Source: Rothia uropygialis (GTDB lineage: Bacteria; Actinomycetota; Actinomycetes; Actinomycetales; Micrococcaceae). From it: DNA of 64,000 bases. The first letter of the stretch is position 1, and every line of letters begins with the position of its first letter. Below the pieces are notes generated by a model. That model did not search any database and had not been told where the DNA came from. It worked only from the letters and a program-made list of their open reading frames with translations. The position numbers were made by a program, and so were the translations under genes. This document shows, piece after piece, positions 1-9,910 of this stretch. The DNA lies in assembly GCF_004137765.1 (NCBI RefSeq), contig NZ_NOIS01000002.1, forward strand, positions 310,001 through 374,000, in the 5' to 3' direction.

Positions 1-1205
1 AAAGCTTCTTCTCCGCTCACCGATCCCCCGCCGGTCTTGGCGTGCTGGACCGCTTCGTTCAGGCGCGTAGTGCCTGACTCGATCGTGTGAAGGAACGCAC
101 GCTCTTCCGCGTAGGCGATGCGCGAGATCCGGTCGAAGTCGTCGGCGACCTCGGGATAGGCGCCCTTCATCGCGTCCCGGGAGGCGGGGAACAGCACGGG
201 CAAGCACGGTTCGGTCACGCCGAGAAGGCGCATGGCCCGAATGGCTCGACGCAGCAGGCGCCGCAGGATGTACCCACGCCCCTCATTCGACGGCGTGACG
301 CCGTCGGAGATCAGCATGAGTGATGATCGAATATGGTCGGCGACGACGCGCAGGCGCACATCGTCTTCGTAGCCTTCGTCCGCGGAGGACTCGGAACCGA
401 AGTATTTCTTCCCGGAGAGTTCGGATGCGGCGTCGAGAACCGGGCGGACCTGGTCGGTCTCGTAGAAGTTCTCGACTCCTTGCAGCAGCATCGCAAGGCG
501 CTCGAGTCCCATACCGGTATCGATGTTCTTCTTCGGAAGCTCACCGAGGATTTCGAAGTCGTCCTTGCCGATGCCCTCGCCGCGCTGGAACTGCATGAAC
601 ACGAGGTTCCAGATTTCAATGTAGCGGTCGTCGTCGGCGGCGGGGCCGCCTTCTTTGCCGTAGGCCGGGCCTCGGTCGTAGAAGATTTCCGAGTCGGGGC
701 CGGCCGGCCCGGGCTGGCCGGTTGACCAGTAGTTTTCCTGCATGTTCATGCGTTGGATGCGTTCTTCCGGGAATCCGACCTTGCGGGTCCAGATGTCGAA
801 GGCCTCTTGGTCGCCTTCGTACACGGTCACCCAGAGGCGATCGGGGTCCAGGCCGAATCCACCCTCGGACTGCGGGGTGGTCAGCAGGGTGTAGGCGAAG
901 GGAATCGCCTCGTCCTTGAAGTAGTCGCCGAAGGAGAAGTTGCCGGCCATCTGGAAGAACGTTCCGTGACGCGCGGTCTTGCCGACCTCGTCGATATCGA
1001 GCGTGCGGATGCATTTCTGCACGGAAGTCGCACGGCTGTACGGTGCCTTCTCCCGGCCGAGAAAGTAGGGGATGAACGGGACCATGCCGGCGATCGTGAA
1101 CATCGCTCCGGCTTCGTTCGAGACCAAGGAAGCAGAGGGGACCACAGTGTGTCCGCGCTCTTCGAAGAATTCGATCCAGCGCTGCTTGATTTCCTGGGAG
1201 AGCAT
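1..1205 (-). CDS. alaS: Alanyl-tRNA synthetase, N-terminal part (cut by window edge)
   Basis: This cytoplasmic class II synthetase charges tRNA-Ala. About the first 401 residues are visible and the frame is open to the window edge, so the editing and C-Ala domains lie outside. Reading from the ATG at 1205, the protein begins [19 protein letters not shown], the usual AlaRS start. Further in come [32 protein letters not shown] and [16 protein letters not shown], which are hallmark AlaRS catalytic-core stretches, and later [13 protein letters not shown]. The gene lies downstream of the DUF6167 gene on the same strand. In many actinobacteria alaS follows such small membrane-protein genes, so the order is ordinary. 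The identification is firm; only the truncation limits it. Confidence 0.96.
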   Translation of the reverse strand, partial: MLSQEIKQRWIEFFEERGHTVVPSASLVSNEAGAMFTIAGMVPFIPYFLGREKAPYSRATSVQKCIRTLDIDEVGKTARHGTFFQMAGNFSFGDYFKDEAIPFAYTLLTTPQSEGGFGLDPDRLWVTVYEGDQEAFDIWTRKVGFPEERIQRMNMQENYWSTGQPGPAGPDSEIFYDRGPAYGKEGGPAADDDRYIEIWNLVFMQFQRGEGIGKDDFEILGELPKKNIDTGMGLERLAMLLQGVENFYETDQVRPVLDAASELSGKKYFGSESSADEGYEDDVRLRVVADHIRSSLMLISDGVTPSNEGRGYILRRLLRRAIRAMRLLGVTEPCLPVLFPASRDAMKGAYPEVADDFDRISRIAYAEERAFLHTIESGTTRLNEAVQHAKTGGGSVSGEEA

Positions 1206-1277
1206 ATCGGCTATAAGTCCTTCGTCCTGAGTGCCTGTTTGAGCGTTTTCTGTCCGTGGGCGCGGTTGCGTTGCGCG

Positions 1278-1781
1278 CTAACGGGAATTCTGGGGGTCGT
1301 TTCCGGAGTCGAGGAAAAAGTCCGGGGGCAGATCCGAGTCCCGAGCGGGGCTGCCCGATGCATCGGGCGCGGCGTGCTCGATGACCTCTGAGGGTCCTCG
1401 CTCCCCTGGCAGGCTCTCACCGCTTCGCGAGTCCGAATCCGCGGTCCGGGGGCGGCCCCAAGTGTCCAGGGAACCGGGACGGATGTCCTTCTTTTGGTTC
1501 GCGTACTTTTCGGTGAGCTGTTCTTCTCGTTCAGCCATTCCCTGTTTCACGGTGGCCGCGAATTTCAAGGCCTTGAGCGCGCCATTCCGTACGGGAGTCA
1601 TGACGGGCGAGGACCAGATCTTGTCCGCGGTGCCTTGGCCGCCGTCACGCTTGCTGACCTGCATGGGATCCCTCACCACTAGTTCTTGGGCGGTGTGAAC
1701 GATCTGTCCGCCACGTTTGGACGCGACGTAACCGGCTGCGGCACCGGCGAGCAACAGACCGGCTTTGGATAACCAGCTCAT
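1278..1781 (-). CDS. DUF6167-type small membrane-anchored protein
   Basis: A 167-residue protein with one N-terminal hydrophobic segment (about residues 5-20, rich in Gly and Ala) followed by a charged, mainly cytoplasmic tail. The tail contains a conserved-looking stretch around VKQGMAEREEQLTEKYA and a disordered Ser/Pro/Asp-rich C-terminus. It resembles the DUF6167 family, found next to alaS in Micrococcales; its function is not known. The ATG overlaps the stop of the upstream DUF948 gene (ATGA), so the two are translationally coupled. It is probably co-transcribed into alaS. The family call is from memory of the motif and context, not from a search. Confidence 0.75.
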   Translation of the reverse strand: MSWLSKAGLLLAGAAAGYVASKRGGQIVHTAQELVVRDPMQVSKRDGGQGTADKIWSSPVMTPVRNGALKALKFAATVKQGMAEREEQLTEKYANQKKDIRPGSLDTWGRPRTADSDSRSGESLPGERGPSEVIEHAAPDASGSPARDSDLPPDFFLDSGNDPQNSR

Positions 1782-2215
1782 CCGTCTTCTCCTGGGCTCT
1801 GGTGGGCACCCGCGTGCCCTGTTTCTCCGGTGGGCGCCTGGTCGCTGCTAGCCGCGTCTTTCTCTTCTGCGCCCTCCCCACGGAAGGCCTTGCGGACTCC
1901 GTAGGAGAATGACGCCATTTTGATGAGCGGCTGGCCCACGGTCGAGGCGACGAGGCTCGAGAGCGCAGAGACGTTGGCGGAGGCGTCCGAGACGTTGTCG
2001 GTGATGCCGTCCACTTTGGACAATTGTGAATTGGTTGTGGTCACTGTGCGCGTGACCTCCTCGATGAGGGGACCGGTTCCGGCGTTGATCTGCCGTACCG
2101 TCTCCCGGACTTCGTCGAAGACTTTGCCGAGCTTGATGATGGGCATCGCGAGCAGCGCCACAAGGATGGCAAATACTGCGGCCGCGATTAGCCCTGCGAT
2201 TGCTCCGCCCGTCAT
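1778..2215 (-). CDS. DUF948 domain membrane protein
   Basis: A 145-residue protein starting with a strong transmembrane helix (about residues 5-28). An amphipathic helical region follows, with phrases such as KVFDEVRETVRQIN and a run of Ser, Asn and Val (DNVSDASANVSALSSLV), the look of DUF948 proteins. These are conserved in Gram-positive bacteria and have been linked loosely to cell-envelope stress, but no reaction is known. It is the first gene after the rpsD terminator and is coupled by ATGA overlap to the DUF6167 gene, so both likely form an operon with alaS. Confidence 0.8.
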   Translation of the reverse strand: MTGGAIAGLIAAAVFAILVALLAMPIIKLGKVFDEVRETVRQINAGTGPLIEEVTRTVTTTNSQLSKVDGITDNVSDASANVSALSSLVASTVGQPLIKMASFSYGVRKAFRGEGAEEKDAASSDQAPTGETGHAGAHQSPGEDG

Positions 2216-2319
2216 GAATGCACCCGTCTCCTCTGATGGAATCTTCTGGTTCCCGGCTCCTGAGAGGGGCTTTCACCGGGACCTGTGCCAGTTTACGGCA
2301 TGGGGACCGTTAAAGCCGT

Positions 2320-2347
2320 GATGGCCCGGGCATATGCCCGGGCCATC
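2320..2347 (-). terminator. Hairpin terminator after rpsD
   Basis: A perfect 28-bp palindrome (arm GATGGCCCGGGCAT) lies 19 bp past the rpsD stop codon. On the minus strand it is followed by ACGGCTTTAACGG, a weak T stretch. It is best read as an intrinsic terminator separating rpsD from the DUF948-alaS operon. Confidence 0.75.
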
Positions 2348-2365
2348 AGAGCTAGGCGAGAAAAC

Positions 2366-3007
2366 TTACACCATGCGGGCGTAGTACTCGACCACGAGCT
2401 GTTCCTCGCAGGTCACGGGAACTTCGCTGCGCTTGGGCATACGCTCAAGCTTTGCGTGAAGTTTGTCGATCTCCACGTTCAGGTACGCCGGAGTGTCCGG
2501 AAGGACGTCCTGGTTGGCGCCGGTGGCGGCAATCTGGAACGGATCCATTTTCTCGGAGCGGGGGTGAACGTGAATGAGCTGGCCTTCCTTCACGCGGAAA
2601 GACGGACGGTCCACGCGGACGCCGTCCACCATGATGTGGCGGTGAACGACCATCTGGCGTGCCTGGGAGATCGTGCGGGCGAAGCCTGCACGGAGGACCA
2701 GGGCGTCCAGACGCGTTTCGAGCATCTGGACCAGGTTTTCACCGGTCTGACCCTCGACGCGCTTGGCCTCGGCGTATGCGCGACGCATCTGAGCCTCGCG
2801 GATGTTGTACTGCGCGCGGAGACGCTGCTTCTCGCGCAGACGAACGGCGTAGTCGGAGTCGGCCTTCTTGCGGGCACGGCCGTGCTGGCCGGGACCGTAG
2901 GGACGACGCTCGAAGTACTTCTCGGCCTTCGGAGTCAGCGGGATTCCGAGGGCACGAGACTTGCGCACCAAGTTACGGGCGCGCTTGCTCTTAGTGGTAG
3001 TTGCCAC
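2366..3007 (-). CDS. rpsD: 30S ribosomal protein S4
   Basis: S4 nucleates assembly of the 30S subunit by binding 16S rRNA. The 213-residue product shows the typical N-terminal region ([20 protein letters not shown]) and the S4 RNA-binding fold at about residues 98-160 ([20 protein letters not shown], then HRHIMVDG). The N-terminal part has no zinc-binding cysteines, so it is the zinc-free (C-minus) form. It is a single-gene unit here, bounded downstream by a strong hairpin at 2320-2347 and upstream by a 289-bp gap that should hold its promoter. The ATG at 3007 gives the canonical [12 protein letters not shown]-like start. Confidence 0.97.
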   Translation of the reverse strand: MATTTKSKRARNLVRKSRALGIPLTPKAEKYFERRPYGPGQHGRARKKADSDYAVRLREKQRLRAQYNIREAQMRRAYAEAKRVEGQTGENLVQMLETRLDALVLRAGFARTISQARQMVVHRHIMVDGVRVDRPSFRVKEGQLIHVHPRSEKMDPFQIAATGANQDVLPDTPAYLNVEIDKLHAKLERMPKRSEVPVTCEEQLVVEYYARMV

Positions 3008-3296
3008 GTTGTGCCTTTCATGCGGTTGATCGTTGGGCGCGGTGGCCCACGATCATTTGTTCTGGTGTAACTGGCCTCCATGATTCCGTGCACGGTTCGC
3101 ACGGTGGAGAGCTCTGGGTCAGCCGCAACCCTCGCTACAACTACCCCGGTGATCACCCGCAGGTGCGTTTTGGGGAGCTTGCCAGCCAACGATCCAGTCT
3201 AGCCGAAAGGCGGCGCATGGACCAGAACCCAGGGGCCGGGTGCGTCACACGTGGCTCGCATGCGCCGCGCCCGGTCTTTAAGAATCGGCGTGCGCC
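3008..3296. other. Intergenic region upstream of rpsD
   Basis: This 289-bp gap lies between the rpsD start and the end of the secreted-protein gene. It must carry the rpsD promoter and leader. I see no convincing gene, hairpin or clear promoter boxes here. Confidence 0.5.
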
Positions 3297-3968
3297 TCAC
3301 TGACCGTGAAGGACAAAGCGAATATTATTCATACGCCTACGGGTTCCATAAAAGCCCGTATAACCACCGCTCAGCTCGAACTTCAAGTCGAAAAAGCAGA
3401 CGTGGCTGCCATAACCAACATTGCTCCAAGCGGCCTGAAGGGGAATGGTGACCTGGGCATCCTTCCAATCCAATTTGTCCGTATGGGTTGACTTGTCCCA
3501 TTGAATATTGGCACTCAGGGGCACACCGTCTTTGACGCCCCACGACGCCACACTCCCCAGGGTTGCACGGCCCGTAAACGACCTCCCTCCTTCTCGCGGC
3601 AGCACAACGGAGGGCCGGGGAACCTGGTGGTTATTCGAACCGCCATCGTAGGTTTTGAACGACATAAGCTGAGCCCACGGCCAGCACTTCGCCGCTGCAC
3701 TGACGCTGTACTGAAGGTTTGCGTTAGCTAAGCCTCCAAAAGCGAGTGTGTAAGTCCTAACACCCAAAAAATTGTTGAAGGCGTGGACCGCACGGGCGCA
3801 GTTGCCCGATTGGACCTCCTCCGGTGTCAAACACGGATCGGTCGAGATGGGTGCAGGTGAGGGGGGCTGCGACGCCGCGAACGCGGGCACGGTGGCGGAT
3901 GCCGCGAGCATAGGGGCGGACCAGGCGGCACCCTTGGCGAGGGTGCGACGAGAGATGTTGTGAGTCAT
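3297..3968 (-). CDS. Predicted secreted protein of unknown function
   Basis: The start is taken at the internal ATG (3968), not the upstream ATG at 4013, because it places a signal sequence at the very N-terminus: MTHNISRRTLAKGAAWSAP followed by a hydrophobic Ala-rich segment and a probable cleavage after AFA. The twin arginine followed by a hydrophobic core suggests Tat export, though the consensus is loose. The mature protein (about 190 residues) is rich in Gly, Ser, aromatic and polar residues, contains four cysteines (near DPCLTP, SGNCAR, AAKCWPW and HVCFFD), and looks beta-rich. I recognise no enzyme motif. It sits alone between rarA and rpsD, so it is probably an insertion into a conserved block. 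A secreted lineage-specific protein is the safest call. Confidence 0.6.
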   Translation of the reverse strand: MTHNISRRTLAKGAAWSAPMLAASATVPAFAASQPPSPAPISTDPCLTPEEVQSGNCARAVHAFNNFLGVRTYTLAFGGLANANLQYSVSAAAKCWPWAQLMSFKTYDGGSNNHQVPRPSVVLPREGGRSFTGRATLGSVASWGVKDGVPLSANIQWDKSTHTDKLDWKDAQVTIPLQAAWSNVGYGSHVCFFDLKFELSGGYTGFYGTRRRMNNIRFVLHGQ

Positions 3969-4278
3969 ACTCTGCTTTCGAGTCAGGCGGACGAGGCGTC
4001 CGACAATCAACAAGGCATAACCCCGGGCTAGTCACACAATAGAAAGTGAACTTCGGGCTATGGGAAATCATGGTACTAGAATGCAACTCTTTCAGTGCAC
4101 ATCAGAATGCACTGATAGGGCCTCCGGGGCGGGCGTGTCTAAGACAATCTTTTAGTTGACTTGCGAATACTCTTCCACAAGATAGTTATGAAAAAATTTT
4201 CTCACCGGGACACGTCACAAAAACATTCGACTGCCCTCCCGGAAACCGGTTAGCTTTACTCTAAATTTGTTTAGCTAA
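3969..4278. other. AT-rich intergenic region with an inverted repeat
   Basis: This 310-bp gap lies upstream of the secreted-protein gene and downstream of rarA. It is clearly richer in A and T than its neighbours. An inverted repeat with 8-bp arms (TCAGTGCA/TGCACTGA, 8-bp spacer) lies at 4092-4115, about 125 bp upstream of the secreted-protein start. It could be an operator for that gene or part of the rarA 3' end; there is no T-run to mark it as a terminator. No gene is visible. Confidence 0.4.
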
Positions 4279-5667
4279 CTAACTGGACCGGAATCCACCG
4301 AGGATTCTTCGTATTATTCCTAGTCGTTGCCGTAATGGCTTTTCGGCTCCATATTCGGTGGGCCGATAGTATTCTCGTCCCCGGAGCTCATCCGGCGCGT
4401 ATTGCTGGGGCGCCACGGCGTTCGGCACATCATGGGGGTACACGTAGCCTTCGCCGTGACCGTGACGTGTCGCCCCCGCGTAGTGGGCATCCCTCACATG
4501 CGGAGGCACCGCACCGGCTTTTCCTCCACGAACATCCGCTATTGCTTCCGAGATTCCGGTGATGACCGCATTGGATTTCGGCGCGGTAGCCAGGTGGATC
4601 ACCGCCTGGGCCAGGTTGATTCTCGCCTCGGGCAACCCGATGAGCTGGACCGCCTGGGCCGCGGCCACGGCCGTCTGGAGCGCCGTAGGATCCGCCATTC
4701 CGATATCCTCACTCGCGTGAACCACCAACCGACGAGCGATGAAACGCGGATCCTCCCCCGCCTCGATCATGCGGGCAAGGTAGTGAAGCGCGGCGTCGAC
4801 GTCGGATCCCCTGATCGACTTAATGAAAGCCGAAATCACGTCGTAATGCTGATCCCCGCCTTTGTCATAACGCAAGGCCGCTGTGTCGAGGGCCTCTTCC
4901 GTATGCTTGCCCGTGATCTCAACAGGGGCTTCCTGGTCCTGGGATTCACCATAAGCGACGGCCGCCGCCGCTTCGAGGGCGGTCAGTGCCCGCCGGGCGT
5001 CTCCCCCGCACAACTCCACCAAATGCTTGCGGGCCGCCTCCGAAAGGACGACTTGGTCGCGCAATCCCCGCTCGGCCGAAACCGCACGATCCAACAGGTC
5101 GCCGATGTCCTCGTCCTCCAAAGGCTTGAGGGTCACCAGTATTGAGCGGGACAACAGCGGAGAGATCACCGAAAAGGAAGGATTCTCCGTGGTCGCCGCA
5201 ACCAGCACGACCCACCGGTTTTCGACGCCCGGCAGCAGTGCATCCTGCTGAGCCTTGGTGAACCGATGGATCTCGTCCAAAAATAGTACGGTGGTGATTC
5301 CTCGGATGTCCCGATCATTCAACGCCTGATCCATGACCGCACGGACGTCTTTGACGCCCGCGGTCACGGCGGAGAGTTCAACGAATTTGCGGGACGAACC
5401 TCTCGCGATCACGTGCGCGATCGTCGTTTTCCCCGTCCCCGGAGGCCCCCACAGTATGACGGACGAGGGACCCGCCGGTCCGGCGTCCTCCCCTGCCAGA
5501 ACCCGCAAAGGCGACCCAGGCTTGAGGGCATGCTGTTGACCGACTATTTCCTCCACCGAGCGCGGCCGCATCCGGACCGCCAGAGGGCTTTTGGGGCCGG
5601 CTGAACGACCGCGTACTGGATCGTTCGGCGAGGAATCGTCGGGAGTGTCGAATAGTGATTGCGTCAC
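4279..5667 (-). CDS. rarA: Replication-associated recombination protein RarA (MgsA), AAA+ ATPase
   Basis: RarA is a clamp-loader-like AAA+ ATPase that acts at stalled replication forks. The 462-residue length fits the family. Visible motifs are Walker A GPPGTGKTT (about residue 75), Walker B LFLDEIHRF, and the sensor stretch AATTENPSF. The C-terminal half carries the family-typical regions SAFIKSIRGSD, MIEAGEDPRFIARRLVVHAS and PKSNAV. The start is GTG at 5667. The dtd gene lies 34 bp upstream on the same strand, so the two may be co-transcribed. There is nothing odd in the active site. Confidence 0.95.
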   Translation of the reverse strand: MTQSLFDTPDDSSPNDPVRGRSAGPKSPLAVRMRPRSVEEIVGQQHALKPGSPLRVLAGEDAGPAGPSSVILWGPPGTGKTTIAHVIARGSSRKFVELSAVTAGVKDVRAVMDQALNDRDIRGITTVLFLDEIHRFTKAQQDALLPGVENRWVVLVAATTENPSFSVISPLLSRSILVTLKPLEDEDIGDLLDRAVSAERGLRDQVVLSEAARKHLVELCGGDARRALTALEAAAAVAYGESQDQEAPVEITGKHTEEALDTAALRYDKGGDQHYDVISAFIKSIRGSDVDAALHYLARMIEAGEDPRFIARRLVVHASEDIGMADPTALQTAVAAAQAVQLIGLPEARINLAQAVIHLATAPKSNAVITGISEAIADVRGGKAGAVPPHVRDAHYAGATRHGHGEGYVYPHDVPNAVAPQQYAPDELRGREYYRPTEYGAEKPLRQRLGIIRRILGGFRSS

Positions 5668-5701
5668 AGGCCCAGCCTATCCGAGCGGAGTCGAGGCTGG
5701 A

Positions 5702-6139
5702 TCAGAGAAGATCCTCACTGTCCAGAACCACGGTGAACGGACCATCGTTGACGAGTTCCACCTTCATGTCCGCACCGAACCGGCCGGTCTCAACCCGGGC
5801 ACCCATTCCCCGAAGGGCCGAGACGTACTGATTGAAGAGCGGTTCGGATACGGGCCCCGGGGCCGCCTTGGACCACGATGGGCGCCGCCCCTTCCTGACA
5901 TCTCCGTAGAGGGTGAATTGGCTGACCGCCAGAATCGGAGCCGCCTCATCGGCGCAGGATTTCTCCCCGTCCAGAAGCCTGAGATTCCAGGTCCTCTCCG
6001 CGAGCTTGGCGATCTCGGCGTCTGCGTCATCGTGAGTGATTCCAACGAGGGCGAGGAGACCAGGCTCTTGGATTTCTCCCACCACCACATCTGAAACCGT
6101 GACACTCGCGCGTTCGACTCTCTGCAGGATTATTCGCAT
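5702..6139 (-). CDS. dtd: D-aminoacyl-tRNA deacylase
   Basis: Dtd hydrolyses D-amino acids (and glycine) mischarged on tRNA, protecting translation. The 145-residue product has the standard start [15 protein letters not shown], the catalytic SQFTLYGD motif (about residues 78-85) and the NDGPFTV motif near the C-terminus, which includes the Gly-Pro element that provides chirality selection. Length and motifs are complete. It is followed by rarA on the same strand. Confidence 0.95.
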   Translation of the reverse strand: MRIILQRVERASVTVSDVVVGEIQEPGLLALVGITHDDADAEIAKLAERTWNLRLLDGEKSCADEAAPILAVSQFTLYGDVRKGRRPSWSKAAPGPVSEPLFNQYVSALRGMGARVETGRFGADMKVELVNDGPFTVVLDSEDLL

Positions 6140-6296
6140 GCGGCCAGTTTAGACAAGGTGTTGGAGCATGGATGGGCGCTCGACCGGCCTTGCTCAACTC
6201 AGTGCACTATTGCGGCGCGGCTTCTGAGAACCTGTGTATGCCCAAACCCACAGTAATTAGCGTCGGGCGAAGACACGGTTCTGGCTCCCGTCCATC

Positions 6297-7073
6297 TCAC
6301 CGACTGATCCGGAATCGCTTTGCATCCGCGGAAATCGTCTCTGCCGTTGTGGCAACGGCCGGGCCCAGAGTATCCAGTGAGACGGAGCCAATGTGGACAG
6401 TAATCGAAATGGCTGCGATGGGCCGGTTGTCATAACCCATGATCGCGGCCGCGGCGCAAGCGAGGTCATCACTGGATTCTTGTCTCTCATAGGCGACGCC
6501 CGCTTTGCGTATCCGGTCCAGCTCGACCAAAAGTCGCGACCGTGAAGTAATGGTGTTCGGCCCCAAGGCTTCCAACTTATCCGGCAGACTGTTCTCGATT
6601 TCGGCGTCAGGCAACCACGCGAGCAATGCCTTCCCGACACCCGTCGCATACGCCGGCAGTCTGCCTCCCACCCGTGAAGGCAGCGGCGGGCTGGTCGAAC
6701 TACGCAGGATCTGTACGTAGACAACCTCGCGCCCGTCGAGGGCGGCCAGATGGACCGTTTGTCCCGTAGCCGCTCGGAGGTGGGCCATGCGGTGCGCGGC
6801 CAGACGATTGAGATCCCGTGGACCGACCGCCATAACGCCCAATTCAAAGAGACGAATCCCGAGACGAAGCTGCCTTCCGGAATACTCGAGAATTCTGTGC
6901 TCCACGAGCTCCGAGACGATCCGCGACACGGTCGCCTTGGGCAGTCCGGTCACACGACGGATATCTCCAGGAGACATCAGAGGACCCCAAAGCTGGAAAG
7001 CATTCAGGATTTGGTCGACCCGACCAATCATCGAAGCAGGAGCGTTTCGCTCAGTGGAACTCATTCTTGCCAT
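6297..7073 (-). CDS. IclR-family transcriptional regulator
   Basis: A 258-residue regulator with an N-terminal winged helix (GLPKATVSRIVSELVEHRIL, about residues 43-62) and a C-terminal IclR effector domain (ATGVGKALLAWLP around residue 142; then YERQESSDDLACAAAAIM, and SITVHIGS near the end). It is divergent from the meta-cleavage operon, only 64 bp away, so it most probably controls that operon and itself. The effector is unknown; IclR proteins of aromatic pathways often sense the substrate or an intermediate. Confidence 0.88.
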   Translation of the reverse strand: MARMSSTERNAPASMIGRVDQILNAFQLWGPLMSPGDIRRVTGLPKATVSRIVSELVEHRILEYSGRQLRLGIRLFELGVMAVGPRDLNRLAAHRMAHLRAATGQTVHLAALDGREVVYVQILRSSTSPPLPSRVGGRLPAYATGVGKALLAWLPDAEIENSLPDKLEALGPNTITSRSRLLVELDRIRKAGVAYERQESSDDLACAAAAIMGYDNRPIAAISITVHIGSVSLDTLGPAVATTAETISADAKRFRISR

Positions 7074-7137
7074 ATTCGGTTGATATGCGTGAGCGTGTCA
7101 ACAACGCACTGTCGCATACATCTCGAAAAGGCCACCG
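7074..7137. promoter_or_regulatory. Divergent promoter region of IclR regulator and meta-cleavage operon
   Basis: This 64-bp gap must contain both start regions. Short inverted repeats are present: GTTGA (7079-7083) with TCAAC (7098-7102), and ATGCG (7085-7089) with CGCAT (7113-7117). They are too short to call an IclR site firmly. Confidence 0.4.
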
Positions 7138-7932
7138 ATGTCCGAACCAAATCACCAAGAACTGGCGCAGTCCCTGCTCCGCGCGGAGCAGAGCGGAGAC
7201 CCCATAGCCCCTCTCACACGGTCATTCCCAGGACTCTCCCAGCACGACGCTTACGCGATCCAGCAGCACCAAATCGATCACTGGGTTGCCCAAGGCCGTC
7301 GTATAGCCGGTTACAAAGTGGGATTGACCTCGACGGGGGTGCAACAACAGCTCGGGGTTGACCAGCCCGATTTCGGCCGTCTCTTCGGGGACCGGTTCCA
7401 CCTCAGCGGGGCGGAGCTCGACTCCCACAAGTTCATCTCCCCTCGCATCGAGCCGGAGATCGCCTTCGTTCTCAATAAGCCACTCTCAGGCAACTGCAAC
7501 ACCGTGGCCGAGGTCATCGGAGCTGTCGATTATGCAATAGCAGCTCTGGAAATCGTTGATTCACGGATTGAAGACTGGAACATCACGATTTCGGACACGA
7601 TCGCGGACAACGCATCCTCTGCCGCGGTCGTCCTCGGCTCGATTCCGGTGGATATACGCAATCGCGACTTCGGACTCGTCGGGTCGGTAGTTCGCAAGAA
7701 CGGTGCAATCGTGGAGACCGGCGCAGGGGCCGCTGTCCTCGGCAACCCGTTGGCTTCCGTGACGTGGCTTGCCAACACCTTGGGCTCCCTCGGCACAACT
7801 CTGGAGGCAGGGTCCGTGGTGATGTCCGGGGCGTTCACAAACATGATTTCAGTCGCCGAATGCGACGTCATCTCAGCCGACTTCGCTGGTTTAGGTTCCG
7901 TCACCGCCGCGTTCTCTCCGGCCTCCCAGTAG
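7138..7932 (+). CDS. 2-keto-4-pentenoate hydratase (2-hydroxypenta-2,4-dienoate hydratase)
   Basis: It adds water to 2-oxopent-4-enoate to give 4-hydroxy-2-oxovalerate in meta-cleavage pathways (MhpD/DmpE/XylJ family). The 264-residue protein shows GYKVGLTS near residue 58, the acidic metal-site stretch [12 protein letters not shown] (about 100-111), and ALEIVDSRI and [10 protein letters not shown] motifs shared by hydratases and oxalocrotonate decarboxylases. It is the first gene of the operon and has a paralogue at 9907-10689. Assigning this copy as the hydratase and the other as the decarboxylase rests on gene order (next to MhpF and MhpE) and could be reversed. Confidence 0.85.
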   Translation: MSEPNHQELAQSLLRAEQSGDPIAPLTRSFPGLSQHDAYAIQQHQIDHWVAQGRRIAGYKVGLTSTGVQQQLGVDQPDFGRLFGDRFHLSGAELDSHKFISPRIEPEIAFVLNKPLSGNCNTVAEVIGAVDYAIAALEIVDSRIEDWNITISDTIADNASSAAVVLGSIPVDIRNRDFGLVGSVVRKNGAIVETGAGAAVLGNPLASVTWLANTLGSLGTTLEAGSVVMSGAFTNMISVAECDVISADFAGLGSVTAAFSPASQ

Positions 7933-7946
7933 AAAAGGACAATCCC

Positions 7947-8873
7947 ATGGAAGAAACTGTGAACCTTCGCAAACCCACCGCGGCGATTGTAGGCCCCGGA
8001 AACATCGGAACGGATCTGCTCATCAAGCTCAAACGTCGCGGAATTTTCGATGTGCTGTACATGATCGGTGTCGACCCAAGTTCGGCAGGTTTGGAACGGG
8101 CCCGCAAGCTCGGCGTGACTGCTTCGGCGGAAGGCGTGGACTGGATGCTGAAGCAGGATGTGTTGCCGGACGTCGTCTTCGAAGCAACGACCGCGGGTGC
8201 GCATGCAGCAAATGCTCCTCGATATGCTGAGGCCGGCATCCAAGCCATCGACCTGACGCCGGCAGCTGTCGGTCCTTTCGTCAGCCCGGCCGTGAATCTG
8301 CAAGAACACCTTGGTGCGCCGAATATCAACATGATTACTTGTGGCGGCCAAGCAACCATTCCCATCGTGGCTGCCGTGCACGAGGTTACGGACGTTCCGT
8401 ACGCGGAGATCATCGCCTCAATCTCTTCGCGATCGGCAGGCCCAGGTACGCGCGCCAATATTGATGAATTCACGGAGACGACCTCACAGGCCATCGAAAG
8501 CGTCGGCGGCGCACAGCGCGGTAAGGCAATTATTGTGCTCAACCCGGTGGATCCTCCGCTGGTCATGCGCGACACCGTGTTCGTGGCTATTGACCCCGAT
8601 GCTGACCGGAACGCGATCACCAAAGCCATTTACCAGAAGGTATCGACCGTCCAGGAATACGTACCGGGTTACAAACTCAAGGCCGAACCTCAATTCGACG
8701 ATCCCCAAGAGGCCTGGAACGGTCAAGCCCGTGTTGGTGTTTTTCTCGAAATCACGGGCAATGGCGATTTTCTCCCCGAGTGGGCCGGAAACCTGGACAT
8801 CATGACGGCCGCGGCAAACCGCACGGCCGAAGAAATCGTACTCGCGAAAACCGCGAAGGAGGCCGTGGCATGA
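7947..8873 (+). CDS. mhpF: Acetaldehyde dehydrogenase (acylating)
   Basis: It converts acetaldehyde, CoA and NAD to acetyl-CoA, working in a channelling complex with the aldolase encoded next. The start is the ATG at 7947, 14 bp after the hydratase stop and preceded by an AAAAGGAC ribosome site; a longer open frame upstream overlaps the hydratase and is not used. The 308-residue product has the Rossmann motif [13 protein letters not shown] and the catalytic cysteine in [11 protein letters not shown]. The stop overlaps the aldolase start (ATGA), in keeping with complex formation. Confidence 0.93.
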   Translation: MEETVNLRKPTAAIVGPGNIGTDLLIKLKRRGIFDVLYMIGVDPSSAGLERARKLGVTASAEGVDWMLKQDVLPDVVFEATTAGAHAANAPRYAEAGIQAIDLTPAAVGPFVSPAVNLQEHLGAPNINMITCGGQATIPIVAAVHEVTDVPYAEIIASISSRSAGPGTRANIDEFTETTSQAIESVGGAQRGKAIIVLNPVDPPLVMRDTVFVAIDPDADRNAITKAIYQKVSTVQEYVPGYKLKAEPQFDDPQEAWNGQARVGVFLEITGNGDFLPEWAGNLDIMTAAANRTAEEIVLAKTAKEAVA

Positions 8874-9910
8874 ACACGAAAAAGGACGGCGTGAAGATCA
8901 CCGACACAACCTTGCGCGATGGTTCACACGCCGTGGCTCACACTTTCAGTGGGGAGAACGTTCGGAACATCGTCGGGGCGCTCGACGACGCCGGCGTCTC
9001 GGTCATAGAGGTCACGCACGGTGACGGATTGGCCGGCTCCAGCTTCAACTATGGATTCAGCAAGGTCCGCGACATTGACCTGATCAGAGTGGCCGTCGAA
9101 AGAGCCCACAATGCCAAAATTGCCGCTCTCATCCTGCCGGGCCTCGGCACCATCGATAACCTGCGTGAAGCCGTGGACGCGGGAATCGGCTACGTGCGTG
9201 TGGCAACTCACTCCACCGAGGCCGATGTGAGCATCCAGCATTTCAAGGCCGCGCGCGAGCTGGGCTTGGAGACCGCCGGATTCTTGATGCTTTCGCACAT
9301 GACTGAGCCGGAGCAGCTTGCGAAACAGGCACGCATTATGGCCGATGCCGGGTGCCAATGTGTTTACGTCGTGGACTCCGCGGGTGCGCTTCTGCCGGAG
9401 GGCGTGCGCGACCGCGTAAGTGCCCTAGTTGAGGAACTCGGTGATGACGCACAGGTCGGTTTCCACGGGCACATGAACCTGACTCTCGGTGTCGCCAATT
9501 CAATCGTGGCCTACGAAAACGGGGCACGACGAATCGACGGAACCTTACGCTCACTGGGAGCGGGCGCCGGTAATACTCCCACCGAAGCATTGGTTTCAAC
9601 TTTCGACGCCCTCGGAATCCCCACCGGCGTAGACATGGAAAAGATTCTCTCCGCCGCCGAAGACACGCTGCGCCCTATCGTCCCTGAGTTCCCCAAGATC
9701 GACAGGGATGCGATCGTTCAAGGTCGCTACGGCGTATACAACTCTTTCTTGCTCCATGCCAAGCGCGCGGCCGAACGATACAACGTTCCCGCGCACGAAG
9801 TGCTCAAACGAGTAGGCGAGGCACATTTCGTCGGCGGACAGGAAGACATGATCATTGACATTGCCCTTGAGCTGGTCAAGGAGCGCGATTTGCAGGAGGT
9901 ATCGGCATGA
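8870..9910 (+). CDS. mhpE: 4-hydroxy-2-oxovalerate aldolase
   Basis: It cleaves 4-hydroxy-2-oxopentanoate to pyruvate and acetaldehyde. The 346-residue DRE-TIM protein shows the catalytic TLRDGSHAV motif near the N-terminus and the metal-binding GFHGHMN (about residue 200), followed by [16 protein letters not shown] and a C-terminal DmpG communication domain. The start is the ATG at 8870, overlapping the dehydrogenase stop. The aldolase-dehydrogenase pair passes acetaldehyde through a tunnel in known homologues (DmpFG). Confidence 0.94.
   Translation: MNTKKDGVKITDTTLRDGSHAVAHTFSGENVRNIVGALDDAGVSVIEVTHGDGLAGSSFNYGFSKVRDIDLIRVAVERAHNAKIAALILPGLGTIDNLREAVDAGIGYVRVATHSTEADVSIQHFKAARELGLETAGFLMLSHMTEPEQLAKQARIMADAGCQCVYVVDSAGALLPEGVRDRVSALVEELGDDAQVGFHGHMNLTLGVANSIVAYENGARRIDGTLRSLGAGAGNTPTEALVSTFDALGIPTGVDMEKILSAAEDTLRPIVPEFPKIDRDAIVQGRYGVYNSFLLHAKRAAERYNVPAHEVLKRVGEAHFVGGQEDMIIDIALELVKERDLQEVSA

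Noticed and set aside
2285-3070. Long plus-strand open frame across rpsD
   Set aside because: It is the antisense of rpsD and has no independent coding signs.
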